Positions 7,652-15,120 are shown, numbered from the stretch's first letter. The stretch is 20,149 bases of DNA from an uncultured Faecalibacterium sp. (GCA_945982465.1 CAMFSB010000002.1:1-20149), one strand, 5' to 3'. Notes: generated by a model from the sequence alone, not told the origin. Numbers and translations: made by a program.

Positions 7652-7724
7652 TCTGCGTGATATTCCCATTGATCGGCCAAAGCTGCCGGCCCCAAAAGCC
7701 ATGCAGCGGCCTGCCGGCCCGCAC

Positions 7725-7754
7725 AAAAACACCCGGAGCGCAGGGCCCCGGGCG
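7725..7754 (-). terminator. Rho-independent terminator after the peroxiredoxin-like gene
   Basis: On the minus strand CGCCCGG (7748-7754) pairs with CCGGGTG (7730-7736), with one G-U pair and an 11-base loop, followed by five T (7725-7729). It lies 48 bases after the stop codon. Confidence 0.65.
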
Positions 7755-7801
7755 CTTATCCTACTGTTCCGCCCATGTCCGGCCAGCCGGCGGGCTTTTG
7801 A

Positions 7802-8479
7802 TCAGACCGTTTGAGCTGTTTGCGGCGCGCCGCTGGGCACGGGCTGCGCGGCGGCCGGCTCCTGCCCGGCCAGCGGCACGTCAAGCGCGGCAGGGTCCGG
7901 TTCTTCGGCGGCGGGCTGCGGCGGGCGCGCGGCGGGCTGCGGCAGATGCCGGCACACCTGTTCAAGCGCGGCGCAGTCCTCGGGCAGGTCGGTCAGGCTC
8001 TGGCCGTGGTGGGCAAACAGGATCTGCCCCCCGGGGCCCACCGCCAGCGTCAGCGGCAGAAGCTGCGGCTCGCTTTTATGCAGCACATAGCCCTGCTCCT
8101 GCGCGCGGCGGAAAATGCGCTGCGCTTCAAAGGTCCAGCGCAGCCGGCTGGCGCTGGACCGGATGCCGAAATGCTCGTACAGCACGCCCTCGGCGTCGCA
8201 GATCAGCGGGAACGGAAACCTCCCGCCGCCCAGCCCCTCGGCAATGCGCTGCGGCTGCGAGCGCACCACGCAGGCCAGCCGCCCGCTTTGCAGCGCCGGC
8301 AGCGTGCGCACATACCGCATCAGATATTCGCGGCTGATGGGATGACCGAAGTTTGCCAGAAACACCAGCACCAGCGGCAGCGGCCCCTCGCACAGCTCGT
8401 AAAAGTCCTGTTCCGCCGCGTCGGGCGTATCGTATGTAAAGCACGGGATCACCGTGCCGGTCAGCGGGTCGGGCCGCAT
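7802..8479 (-). CDS. Peroxiredoxin-like (AhpC/TSA_2 type) protein without redox cysteines
   Basis: This 225-residue protein has a thioredoxin-like core at about residues 15-165. LPLVLVFLANFGHPISREYL lines up with the AhpC/TSA_2 active site, normally FGCPFCRE, but the two cysteines are H46 and S49 here. RFPFPLICDAEGVLYEHFGI and LLPLTLAVGPGGQILFAHHG match the later strands of the fold. The remaining cysteines (13, 30, 70, 94, and one in the C-terminal third) do not form a CxxC pair. From about residue 175 the chain becomes an Ala/Pro/Glu-rich low-complexity tail. Without the catalytic pair, ordinary peroxidase or disulfide activity is unlikely; a binding or scaffolding role is possible. The ATG at 8479 follows AAAAAAGGA with about 13 bases spacing, somewhat long. 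No signal peptide. It lies downstream of the 6S-like RNA and its terminator; I found no clear promoter. Confidence 0.75.
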   Translation of the reverse strand: MRPDPLTGTVIPCFTYDTPDAAEQDFYELCEGPLPLVLVFLANFGHPISREYLMRYVRTLPALQSGRLACVVRSQPQRIAEGLGGGRFPFPLICDAEGVLYEHFGIRSSASRLRWTFEAQRIFRRAQEQGYVLHKSEPQLLPLTLAVGPGGQILFAHHGQSLTDLPEDCAALEQVCRHLPQPAARPPQPAAEEPDPAALDVPLAGQEPAAAQPVPSGAPQTAQTV

Positions 8480-8512
8480 GGCAGCGTCACATCCTTTTTT
8501 ACAAAACTTCCC

Positions 8513-8549
8513 AAAACGAAAGCACGCAGCACACCCCGGTGCCGCGTGC
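8513..8549 (-). terminator. Rho-independent terminator of the 6S-like RNA
   Basis: On the minus strand an 11-bp stem (8539-8549 with 8522-8532, one G-U pair) with a 6-base loop is followed by TTTCGTTTT (8513-8521). It lies 14 bases beyond the closing stem of the RNA and before the next minus gene, so it fixes the RNA's strand. Confidence 0.78.
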
Positions 8550-8563
8550 CGAAAGCATCAAAA

Positions 8564-8764
8564 GACCCCGCCCGGTCGTCTGCAGCCAAATCAAACCTAC
8601 CCTTACGGACAGGTGGGTGCCCTGTCGCCGGGTTCATGCTCCCTCATCGGGCCTCTATGGTAAGCCATAGCGGGGAGGTCTGCAATCCGCCGGCGAACGC
8701 CGGGCTCCCATGAAATGATTAGTAGGATCATATACAGCCGCAACAAATCGAGCCGGGCAGGATC
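8564..8764 (-). ncRNA. ssrS: Candidate 6S RNA
   Basis: This 201-base stretch without a reading frame folds, on the minus strand, into one long rod of 6S RNA size. The two ends pair over 12 bases (GATCCTGCCCGG with CCGGGCGGGGTC, two G-U) and continue with interruptions (TTTGTTGC with GCTGCAGA). Inside are TTCATG paired with CATGAA, a CTATGG/CCATAG hairpin (8655-8670), a CCGGC/GCCGG hairpin and GACAGG/CCTGTC. The 3' half follows the E. coli 6S order by eye: GCGACA, CACCxACCT, GGGT, then GGCTGCAGACG before the closing stem. A terminator comes just after. 6S RNA binds the housekeeping RNA polymerase and mimics an open promoter. I see no good promoter, so it may be processed from the DUF1292 transcript. 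tmRNA, RNase P and SRP RNA signatures are absent. A different structured RNA remains possible. Confidence 0.55.
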
Positions 8765-8813
8765 ATTTCAACCAAATCAGCGGCCCCGGCCGCCCTGCGC
8801 CGGCATTTCCGCC

Positions 8814-9131
8814 TTACGATTCGATGTCGTAATCGTCCGCCAGCAGCTTTTCGATCTGCTTGCCTACCTCGAAAAGCTCCTCGTCGTCCTCGACCACATC
8901 GTAGTATTCGCCTTCCTCGTCGGCGCCCACGCGCAGGATCACCAGCTGCTCGTCGCCCGAGATCTCGCTTTCGTCCTCCACGTACTCCACCACGCCGATG
9001 TAGCGGGCGTCGTTGTAGTCCAGCGAAGCAATGATCTCAAAGGTCAGCTCATGGCCCTCGCCGTCGTCCAGGGTGATCAGTTCCGGGCCGTACTCTTCCT
9101 CGGGCACTTCCGGCATTTTGTTTTCCGCCAT
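8814..9131 (-). CDS. DUF1292 family protein
   Basis: This 105-residue, very acidic protein has the DUF1292 pattern: PELITLDDGEGHELTFEIIASLDYNDARYIGVVEY, then QLVILRVGADEEGEYYDVVEDDEELFEVGKQIEKLL. It is cytoplasmic. The family is widespread in Firmicutes and its function is unknown. CAGGAG lies 8 bases before the ATG at 9131. The promoter at 9187-9215 is one of the best in the window. Downstream, a short GC hairpin (8780-8793) with a weak T stretch may partly terminate, after which the 6S-like RNA follows on the same strand. Confidence 0.9.
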   Translation of the reverse strand: MAENKMPEVPEEEYGPELITLDDGEGHELTFEIIASLDYNDARYIGVVEYVEDESEISGDEQLVILRVGADEEGEYYDVVEDDEELFEVGKQIEKLLADDYDIES

Positions 9132-9186
9132 GTTCGCACTCCTGTCAGCCCGCGCGGCGGGCCGTCGTTGGTTTTGTCGTGCCTAT

Positions 9187-9215
9187 AGTGTACCCTGTTT
9201 TGCCCGCCGCGTCAA
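9187..9215 (-). promoter_or_regulatory. Promoter of the DUF1292 gene
   Basis: On the minus strand TTGACG (9210-9215), a 17-base spacer and TACACT (9187-9192). The start codon is about 56 bases downstream of the -10. Confidence 0.82.
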
Positions 9216-9295
9216 GCGTCAGACTGCATTGCGCCCCGTTCAGAGAAATTTTCCACGAATTTCACCGGCGCGCCCTCGCATCCGCGCACAGAATA

Positions 9296-9304
9296 TGCTA
9301 CACT
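9296..9304 (+). promoter_or_regulatory. Possible extended -10 promoter of the prolyl isomerase gene
   Basis: TGCTACACT is identical to the extended -10 of the MFS promoter, but no -35 is recognisable. A second candidate -10 is TATACT at 9360-9365, also without a -35. Confidence 0.45.
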
Positions 9305-9393
9305 GGGAGCAATATGGTGTTTCGCTCATCGTTCGGCCCGATCCGCCCTGCGGACGGACTATACTGGTATTATACAGAGGGAGGAGCTGGAAT

Positions 9394-10113
9394 ATGCGCC
9401 GATTTTATTCCGTTTTGATCTGCTGCGCGCTGTGCGCCGCGCTGCTGTGCGGCTGCGGCGGCGGCAGCACAGGCTCTGGCGGGGCCGGCATCCGCCGCAG
9501 GGAGTATTCTTCGGAGGAGCTGCAGTTCACCGCGCCGGCGCAGGGTGCGCCCGTGGCGGTGTTTGACACCTCCGCCGGCGAGATCCGCGCCGTGCTGTAC
9601 CCGGACAAAGCGCCCCAGGCGTGCGAAAACTTTATTGCGCTGGCGCAGCGCGGCTACTACGATGGCACCGTGTTCTACCGCGTGGAATCCGGCTTTTGCA
9701 TCGAGGGCGGACTGGATGGGGCCGGCGGCTCCACCACCGCCTGGGGCGGCAGCGGCTACCCGGCCGAGACCACCGACGCGCTGCACCACTATTCCGGCGC
9801 GCTGTGCGCCGCCATGAACACAAACGGCGAGGGTGGCAGCGTGTTCTACATTCTGCAGACGCTGCCCGAAGCCCCTGCCGCCGACCTTCTGGCCCAGATG
9901 GAAAGCGCCGGCTGCCGCCAGGCGGTGATCGACGCCTACAAGGCCGTGGGAGGCGCGCCGTACCTGGATTATACCGACACCGTGTTCGGCCAGGTGTACA
10001 GCGGCATGGACGTGGTGGACGCCATTGCCCAGGCCGAAACGGATGAAGCCATGGCCCCGCTGGAACCGATCGTCGTGAACCGCGTGACCATCACCACCTA
10101 CGGCGAGGGATAA
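9394..10113 (+). CDS. Cyclophilin-type peptidyl-prolyl isomerase lipoprotein
   Basis: This 239-residue protein begins with a lipoprotein signal peptide (RR, then a hydrophobic stretch, lipobox LCGC with C21 as the likely acylated residue), so it should sit on the outer face of the membrane. A Gly/Ser linker leads to a cyclophilin domain from about residue 52: FDTSAGEIRAVLYPDKAPQACENFIALAQRGYYDGTVFYRV. The catalytic arginine is R96. The usual IQGG glutamine is a glutamate here (IEGG, E104), and the tryptophan that binds cyclosporin is not evident. MNTNGEGGSVFYI matches the later core. It should assist folding of exported proteins. The ATG at 9394 follows GAGGGAGGAG; the open frame upstream crosses the opposite DUF1292 gene and was not used. 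A terminator follows at 10159. Confidence 0.9.
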   Translation: MRRFYSVLICCALCAALLCGCGGGSTGSGGAGIRRREYSSEELQFTAPAQGAPVAVFDTSAGEIRAVLYPDKAPQACENFIALAQRGYYDGTVFYRVESGFCIEGGLDGAGGSTTAWGGSGYPAETTDALHHYSGALCAAMNTNGEGGSVFYILQTLPEAPAADLLAQMESAGCRQAVIDAYKAVGGAPYLDYTDTVFGQVYSGMDVVDAIAQAETDEAMAPLEPIVVNRVTITTYGEG

Positions 10114-10158
10114 GCGCCCACCGGCCTTTCCGCGCCCTGCGCCGCCGCATATGCGAAC

Positions 10159-10193
10159 AGCCCTGCGTCCCATGGGGGATGCAGGGCTTTTTT
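10159..10193 (+). terminator. Rho-independent terminator after the prolyl isomerase gene
   Basis: A 13-bp stem (from AGCCCTGC at 10159 to GCAGGGCT at 10188, one G-U pair) with a very short loop is followed by a run of T to 10193. Confidence 0.9.
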
Positions 10194-10324
10194 GCCGCCG
10201 CTGCGAGCCAAAGCCTTCCACTGCGCACAAAATTTTTCGGCCGGGGCGCAATTTTTCCGTCCCTCCGGCTCGTGTTCCGGGCAGAAGAATCTTTTTACTC
10301 CGCCCCGAAAAGGAGGGTTTGCCC

Positions 10325-11143
10325 ATGAAATGCCGTGTTTGCTTTGTGTTTGCCGCCCTGTGCCTGTGCGCCGCCCTGCTGGCGGGTTGCGGCCGCACCG
10401 GGAGCGCCGCCGCGTCCGGCGGCGCATTGGCCCCGGCCGGCTCATCGGCCCCGGCCGGCGAAGCCACCCTGACCGGCCGCGTGGTGGCCGCAGAGGGCCC
10501 CAGCCTGCTGCTGGCCGGCTGGGGCGAAGGGCAGGATGACGCCGGCCGGGTGTACCGTGTCACTGTGCCGGAAACCGCCGACCCCGCCAGCTTTGAAGCC
10601 GGTATGCTGGTCGATGTGGTCTACAACGGTGAAATGCTGGCGCTTTACCCCTCGCAGCCTGTGGACGTGCGTGCCGTGCGCAGCCGCGCCGACGGTTTTG
10701 ATGATCTGTGCGCACTGTATCTGCAGGTGCTGGAGGATCTCTGGCAGGTGGACGAAGGGCTGAACAGCGGCATCACCGAGTTGGGGGTCGATCTGTCCGG
10801 CACGCGGCTTTCGCCGGCGGAGCAAGCGGCCGTAGCCTGGGCATTTGGCGAGGCGCACGGCATCGTGCCGGTGCAGGGCACGCGGGAGCAGCTGGCTGAA
10901 CAGGGCTGGCTGACCCCCGATGACCCCGCCGCCGACCACCCCATGTATCACTGGGAAAACGGCTGCCTGTTCACCATTGCCGAACAGCCGGCGTCCGGCG
11001 TGTACAATGCGCCTACGCTGTGCTTTGACGCGCAAAAGTGGCGCAGCGGCACCGGCGCGTATTTCTTCCGTGACTGCACCAGCACACAATCCGCTTTGGG
11101 CCGCTGGGGCGGCTACACGGTGGGCGCTTACGCCATTTCGTAA
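10325..11143 (+). CDS. Lipoprotein of unknown function
   Basis: This 272-residue protein has a clear lipoprotein signal peptide: MKCRVCF, a hydrophobic stretch, and lipobox LAGC with C22. An Ala/Gly/Ser/Pro linker follows to about residue 46. Residues 47-105 look like a small beta-barrel (ATLTGRVVAAEGPSLLLAG, GMLVDVVYNGEMLALYP), of the kind seen in DUF3221-type or OB-like lipoprotein domains; this is a weak impression. The C-terminal half has a helical segment (FDDLCALYLQVLEDLWQVDEGLN, LSPAEQAAVAWAFGEAHG) and ends in aromatic- and glycine-rich strands. I do not recognise this half. AAAAGGAGGG precedes the ATG at 10325. It follows the isomerase lipoprotein but a terminator lies between them; no clear promoter is seen in the gap. 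Confidence 0.75.
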   Translation: MKCRVCFVFAALCLCAALLAGCGRTGSAAASGGALAPAGSSAPAGEATLTGRVVAAEGPSLLLAGWGEGQDDAGRVYRVTVPETADPASFEAGMLVDVVYNGEMLALYPSQPVDVRAVRSRADGFDDLCALYLQVLEDLWQVDEGLNSGITELGVDLSGTRLSPAEQAAVAWAFGEAHGIVPVQGTREQLAEQGWLTPDDPAADHPMYHWENGCLFTIAEQPASGVYNAPTLCFDAQKWRSGTGAYFFRDCTSTQSALGRWGGYTVGAYAIS

Positions 11144-11216
11144 CCGAGCCGCCGGGCGGCGGTGCCCTCTTACATGAAACGCCACTGCCGGGCGCGGCTG
11201 CGCCCCTCCCATACAA

Positions 11217-11257
11217 AAAAGGCCCCTGCCCGGCTGTGCGCCGGGCAGGGGCCTTTT
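11217..11257. terminator. Bidirectional terminator between convergent genes
   Basis: A perfect 18-bp stem (11217-11234 with 11240-11257) has A and T runs at its two ends, so it works both for the plus-strand lipoprotein (stop 11143) and the minus-strand isocitrate dehydrogenase (stop 11283). Confidence 0.93.
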
Positions 11258-11282
11258 GCGTTGCGGTTTGCGGCGGGCCGCT

Positions 11283-12497
11283 TTACGCAGCCAGCAGAGC
11301 GGCCAAGCGCTGGGCAATGGCCTTGATAAAGGCTTCGCTGTCCACCGCCGCGGGGGTGATGCCCTCGGCCAACGCGCACAGGTCCTTGGTCATAATGACC
11401 TCGTTCAGCGTCTGCAGGGTGGCCTGCTCCAGCTTGTCGCCAAAGGCGGCCAGTTCGGCCAGGCCGTCCAGCTCGCCGCGCTTGCGCAGCGCGCCGCTCC
11501 ATGCAAAAATGGTGGCCACCGGGTTGGTGGAGGTGGTTTCGCCCTTCAGCCAGCGGTAATAATGCCGGGTCACGGTGCCGTGGGCGGCCTCGTACTCGTA
11601 CTTGCCGTCCGGGCTGACCAGCACGCTGGTCATCATGGCAAGGCTGCCGAACGCCGTGGAGACCATATCGCTCATCACGTCGCCGTCGTAGTTTTTGCAC
11701 GCCCAGATAAAGCCGCCCTCGCTGCGAATCACACGGGCCACAATGTCGTCGATCAGGCTGTAGAAGTAGGTAATGCCTGCCGCCTCAAACTTTTCCTTAT
11801 ACTCGGCGTCGTAAATTTTCTGGAAGATATCCTTGAACGTATGGTCGTATTTTTTGCTGATGGTATCCTTGGCGCCGAACCACAGATCCTGCTTTGCGCC
11901 CAGCGCAAATTCAAAGCAGCTGCGGGCAAAGTTCTCGATCGAGGAATCCTTGTTGTACTGGGCCTGCAGCACGCCGCCGCACTCAAAATCATACACCTCG
12001 GCGCTCATGGTCTCGCCGTTTGCGCCGGTAAAGCGCAGCTCGGCCCTGCCGGGGCCGGGCACGCGGAACTCGGTGGCCTTGTACATATCGCCGTAGGCGT
12101 GGCGGGCGATGGTGATGGGCTTTTTCCAACTGCGCACCGAGGGCTTGATGCAGTCGATCATGATCGGGCTGCGGAACACCGTGCCGTCCAGCACGGCGCG
12201 GATGGTGCCGTTGGGGCTTTTCCACATTTCATGCAGCTTGTACTCGTCCATGCGCTGGGCGTTGGGGGTGATGGTGGCGCACTTGACCGCCACGCCGTAT
12301 TTTTTGTTGGCCAGGGCCGCGTCCATCGTTACCTGATCGCCGGTGGCGTCGCGGTTGGGCAGGCCCAGGTCGTAATACTCCGTCTTGAGCTCCACAAACG
12401 GCAGGATCAGCTCCTCCTTGATCATCTTCCAGAGGATGCGGGTCATTTCGTCGCCGTCCATCTCCACCAGCGGCGTGGTCATGCGGATCTTTTCCAT
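11283..12497 (-). CDS. icd: NADP-dependent isocitrate dehydrogenase (type II)
   Basis: This 404-residue enzyme oxidises isocitrate to 2-oxoglutarate and CO2, making NADPH. The sequence belongs to the dimeric, eukaryote-like subfamily II: PLVEMDGDEMTRILW at the start, TVFRSPIMIDCIKPSVRSWKKP in the substrate region, KNYDGDVMSDM with metal-binding aspartates, and AHGTVTRHYYRWLKG followed by TSTNPVATIFAW. R311 and H312 match the pair that recognises the 2'-phosphate of NADP in this subfamily. The ATG at 12497 follows AGGAGG by 9 bases; upstream in-frame codons lack support. It is the last gene of the minus unit with the aminotransferase (74-base gap) and CDF transporter. Its product 2-oxoglutarate is the common amino acceptor for aminotransferases, which fits its neighbour. 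Confidence 0.96.
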   Translation of the reverse strand: MEKIRMTTPLVEMDGDEMTRILWKMIKEELILPFVELKTEYYDLGLPNRDATGDQVTMDAALANKKYGVAVKCATITPNAQRMDEYKLHEMWKSPNGTIRAVLDGTVFRSPIMIDCIKPSVRSWKKPITIARHAYGDMYKATEFRVPGPGRAELRFTGANGETMSAEVYDFECGGVLQAQYNKDSSIENFARSCFEFALGAKQDLWFGAKDTISKKYDHTFKDIFQKIYDAEYKEKFEAAGITYFYSLIDDIVARVIRSEGGFIWACKNYDGDVMSDMVSTAFGSLAMMTSVLVSPDGKYEYEAAHGTVTRHYYRWLKGETTSTNPVATIFAWSGALRKRGELDGLAELAAFGDKLEQATLQTLNEVIMTKDLCALAEGITPAAVDSEAFIKAIAQRLAALLAA

Positions 12498-12571
12498 TGT
12501 ACTTTCCCTCCTGATAGTAGTCTCTATGATCCCGGCGCGCAATCGCCGGACAAACATGGGGGCTGCCCGGT

Positions 12572-13759
12572 TCAGCGGGCATAGGCCGCGGCCAGCTTTT
12601 CAAAGGCCGGCAGGCTGCGGCGCACCTTTTCGGTGTCGATGCAGTAGGCAAGGCGCACATAGCCCGGCGCGCCGAACGAATCGCCGGGCACCAGCAGCAG
12701 GTCGTATTCCCGCGCTTTCAGGCAGAACGCCTTGGCGTCGGCCTCCAAAGCCTTGGGGAAGATATAGAACGTGCCGCCCGGCTTTTGCACCGTAAAGCCC
12801 AGCTCGGTGAGCTTGGCATACAGCAGCTTCATGTTGGTCTGGTACACCGAAAGCTCGCTGGTCACTTCCAGGCATTCGGCGCAGGCGCGCTGGATGATGC
12901 TGGGCGGGCAGTTGTGGCCGGTAAAGCGGCTGATCTGCGCCATCATGTCCACCAGCACGTCCTCGCCCTCGCAGCCGGGCCGCACCGCAACATAGCCGAT
13001 GCGCTCGCCGGGCAGGCTCAGGCTTTTGGAAAAGGAATAACAGGTCAGCGTATGCTCGTACAGCGCCGCCGGGTAGGGCGCGTCCACGCCGTCAAACACG
13101 ATCTCGCGGTAGGGCTCGTCGCTGACCAGATAGATCGGGCGGCCATAGGCGGCGCTTTTTTCGCGCAGGATGTCCGCCAGCCGCCGCAGTGTCGGGGTCG
13201 AGTACACCACGCCCGAGGGGTTGTTGGGCGTGTTGATGAGCACCGCCGCCGTGTTTTCGTTCAGCATGGCGGCAAACGTCTCCAAATCAGGCTGGAAGGC
13301 CTCCGGCTCCGCCGGCACCACCCGCAGCACCGCCCCGGTGCCGGCCACATAGGGGCCGTATTCGGGGAAGTACGGCGCAAAGGTCAGCACCTCGTCGCCG
13401 GGCTTTGTCACCGCGCGCAGGGCGTGCGACAAGGCGCCCGCCGCCCCCGTGGTGGGAAAAATATGGTCGATGGTATACGGCAGCTGGAACCGGGCAGCCA
13501 GGCTTTTGGCCACCGCCGCGCGGAACACCGGGTCGCCCTGGCTGGGGCAGTAGCCGTGCAGTTCCACCGGCTCCTGCTCGGCCAGCAGCCGCAGCATAGC
13601 CGCCGTGACCTGCGGCGGGCGGGGCACGCTGGGGTTTCCCAGCGAATAGTCAAACACGTTTTCGTAGCCGATCTGGGCAGCGCGCTGCCTGCCAAACATA
13701 AAGGTTTCGCGGATCACGCTTTTCTGGGCCAGCATACGGCGGTATCCTTCGTTCAGCAT
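12572..13759 (-). CDS. PLP-dependent aminotransferase
   Basis: This 395-residue fold-type I aminotransferase differs clearly from the one at 531-1709. Landmarks are DYSLGNPSVPRPP, INTPNNPSG (N180), LVSDEPYREI (D214), CYSFSKSLSLPGERIGY with PLP lysine K245, and a C-terminal RLAYCID with the substrate-binding arginine. The N-terminus MLNEGYRRMLAQKSVIRETFMFGRQRA is typical of a Clostridia group annotated as aspartate or alanine-type aminotransferases. Substrate unknown. The ATG at 13759 follows AAAGGGGA. It lies 46 bases after the CDF transporter with no terminator between them and 74 bases before isocitrate dehydrogenase, so co-transcription is likely. Confidence 0.93.
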   Translation of the reverse strand: MLNEGYRRMLAQKSVIRETFMFGRQRAAQIGYENVFDYSLGNPSVPRPPQVTAAMLRLLAEQEPVELHGYCPSQGDPVFRAAVAKSLAARFQLPYTIDHIFPTTGAAGALSHALRAVTKPGDEVLTFAPYFPEYGPYVAGTGAVLRVVPAEPEAFQPDLETFAAMLNENTAAVLINTPNNPSGVVYSTPTLRRLADILREKSAAYGRPIYLVSDEPYREIVFDGVDAPYPAALYEHTLTCYSFSKSLSLPGERIGYVAVRPGCEGEDVLVDMMAQISRFTGHNCPPSIIQRACAECLEVTSELSVYQTNMKLLYAKLTELGFTVQKPGGTFYIFPKALEADAKAFCLKAREYDLLLVPGDSFGAPGYVRLAYCIDTEKVRRSLPAFEKLAAAYAR

Positions 13760-13805
13760 GGTTTATTTTCCCCTTTCCGGCAGGCCGCGCGGCGCGGTCC
13801 GCTGT

Positions 13806-14987
13806 TCAATCCTCATGGCCGGCGTAGTTCTGCTCGATCTTGATCACGCAGATCGCACCCTCGTTCTTTTGCCGGGCGGCCTCGCGCAGCCGCCGCATCA
13901 CGTCGGCCCGGTCGCCCTTATATCCCGCCGGCAGCACCAGGTCAAACAGCACGTTGGTGTGGGTCTCGCCGGGCACGATGCGCAGGTCATGCAGCGAAAG
14001 CGCCGGGTCGATGCCGTGCAGCGTTTCGGTCAGGTAGCCGCGCATATCCGCCACCGCGTGGTCGGCGGTAACGATGGGGTCGTAGTGGATGGTCAGCTGC
14101 AGATGGTCATCGCGCAAAAAATCCCGTTCGATGTTGTCGATCAGGTCGTGGGCTTTCAACACATCGGTCTCGGCGGCAAACTCCACATGCAGCGAGGCGA
14201 ACTGCTGGCCCGGGCCGTAGTCGTGCACCATCAGATCGTGCATGCCCAGCACGCCCGGGTAGGACATCACCTTTTTTTCGATGTGGTGTACTAAGGCCGG
14301 GTCGGGGCTTTCGCCCAGCAGGGGGCTGAGGGTGTCGCGCACCAGCCCCGCGCCCGACCACAGGATGAACGCCGCCACCGCAAGACCCATGATGCCGTCG
14401 ATCACCGCAACGCCGGTGAGCTTGTACAGCAGCGTGGCCGCCAGCACGGCCGCCGTGCTGATCACATCGTTGCGGCTGTCGGCCGCGGTGGCGCGCAGCG
14501 TGTCGGAATCGATGCGCTCGCCGATGACCCGGTTAAAGCGGCTCATCCACAGCTTGACAGCGATGGAGGCCGCCAGCACCGCCACGCTCAGCAGGCTGAA
14601 GGTTACGGCCTCCGGGTGCAGGACCTTTACAAAGGATTCCTTGAGCAGCGACAGGCCGATGGCCAGGATCATCACGCTGACCGAAAGCCCGGCCAGATAC
14701 TCGTACCGGGCGTGGCCGAACGGGTGCTTTTCGTCCGCCGGCCTGGACGCCAGCTTGAACCCCAGCAGGCTGACCACGTTGCTGGATGCGTCCGACAGGT
14801 TGTTCACCGCGTCGGCGGTGATGGCGATGGAGCCGAACAGCGTGCCCGCGGTAAACTTGCCCACAAACAGCAGCACATTGCACACAATGCCTACCAGCCC
14901 GGCCAGCCGGCCGTAGGCGGCGCGCACCGCCGGCTGCGCCGGATCGCCGGGTTCCCGGATGAACAATCGGATCAGAAGCTGTGTCAA
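13806..14987 (-). CDS. Cation diffusion facilitator (CDF) metal transporter, probably manganese
   Basis: This 393-residue exporter has six membrane helices and a C-terminal cytoplasmic domain of about 90 residues (IEKKVMSYPGVLGMHDLMVHDYGPGQQF). The transport-site residues are N62 and D66 in helix 2 (NNLSD) and D170 and D174 in helix 5 (DSRND). The Asn-Asp/Asp-Asp set is that of the manganese CDF group, unlike the His/Asp set of zinc members. It would export metal in exchange for protons. The start is set at TTG 14987: GGAGGGG lies 6 bases upstream, and relatives begin M-T-x-L-L-I-R-L-F-I. The TTG at 15002 sits on the ribosome binding site itself. It leads the operon with the aminotransferase and isocitrate dehydrogenase genes. 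The C-terminus is longer than minimal CDF proteins, ending NEGAICVIKIEQNYAGHED. Confidence 0.92.
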   Translation of the reverse strand: MTQLLIRLFIREPGDPAQPAVRAAYGRLAGLVGIVCNVLLFVGKFTAGTLFGSIAITADAVNNLSDASSNVVSLLGFKLASRPADEKHPFGHARYEYLAGLSVSVMILAIGLSLLKESFVKVLHPEAVTFSLLSVAVLAASIAVKLWMSRFNRVIGERIDSDTLRATAADSRNDVISTAAVLAATLLYKLTGVAVIDGIMGLAVAAFILWSGAGLVRDTLSPLLGESPDPALVHHIEKKVMSYPGVLGMHDLMVHDYGPGQQFASLHVEFAAETDVLKAHDLIDNIERDFLRDDHLQLTIHYDPIVTADHAVADMRGYLTETLHGIDPALSLHDLRIVPGETHTNVLFDLVLPAGYKGDRADVMRRLREAARQKNEGAICVIKIEQNYAGHED

Positions 14988-15091
14988 AACAGACCCCTCC
15001 AAACTTTATGTACCGGCGGCGGCCGCCGCCGTGCAGGCTTGTCTGGCCAGGCGGTTTTATGCGCCGCATGGACCAAATGACTATTCAAAAT

Positions 15092-15120
15092 ATAATACCA
15101 TGCCGCCGCCGGTGTGTAAA
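15092..15120 (-). promoter_or_regulatory. Promoter of the CDF-aminotransferase-icd unit
   Basis: On the minus strand TTTACA (15115-15120), a 17-base spacer and TATTAT (15092-15097), each one mismatch from consensus. The leader is about 100 bases and contains a GGCGGCGGCCGCCGCC palindrome. I recognise no riboswitch in it. Confidence 0.78.

Noticed and set aside
7657..8713. Two overlapping plus-strand open frames opposite the peroxiredoxin-like gene and the 6S-like RNA
   Set aside because: Arg/Ala/Pro-rich or His/Gln/Arg-rich, no ribosome binding site, and they cover the terminator and the structured RNA.
8564..8764. tmRNA, RNase P RNA, SRP RNA or a riboswitch
   Set aside because: None of their fixed motifs is present: no tmRNA acceptor/T-arm or tag frame, no RNase P GAGGAAAGTCC block, no SRP GTCAGGTCCGGAAGG loop. 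A terminator separates it from the next gene, arguing against a simple leader.
12505..12545. A promoter just before icd (TTGCGC, 17 bases, TACTAT on the minus strand)
   Set aside because: The transcript would start within the ribosome binding site, leaving almost no leader. Chance match is more likely.
11256..12584. Plus-strand open frame opposite isocitrate dehydrogenase
   Set aside because: Antisense of a certain gene; composition typical of shadows.
15015..15030. GGCGGCGGCCGCCGCC palindrome as a regulatory RNA or operator
   Set aside because: GC-only symmetry of this size is easily produced by chance in DNA of this composition and nothing else supports it.
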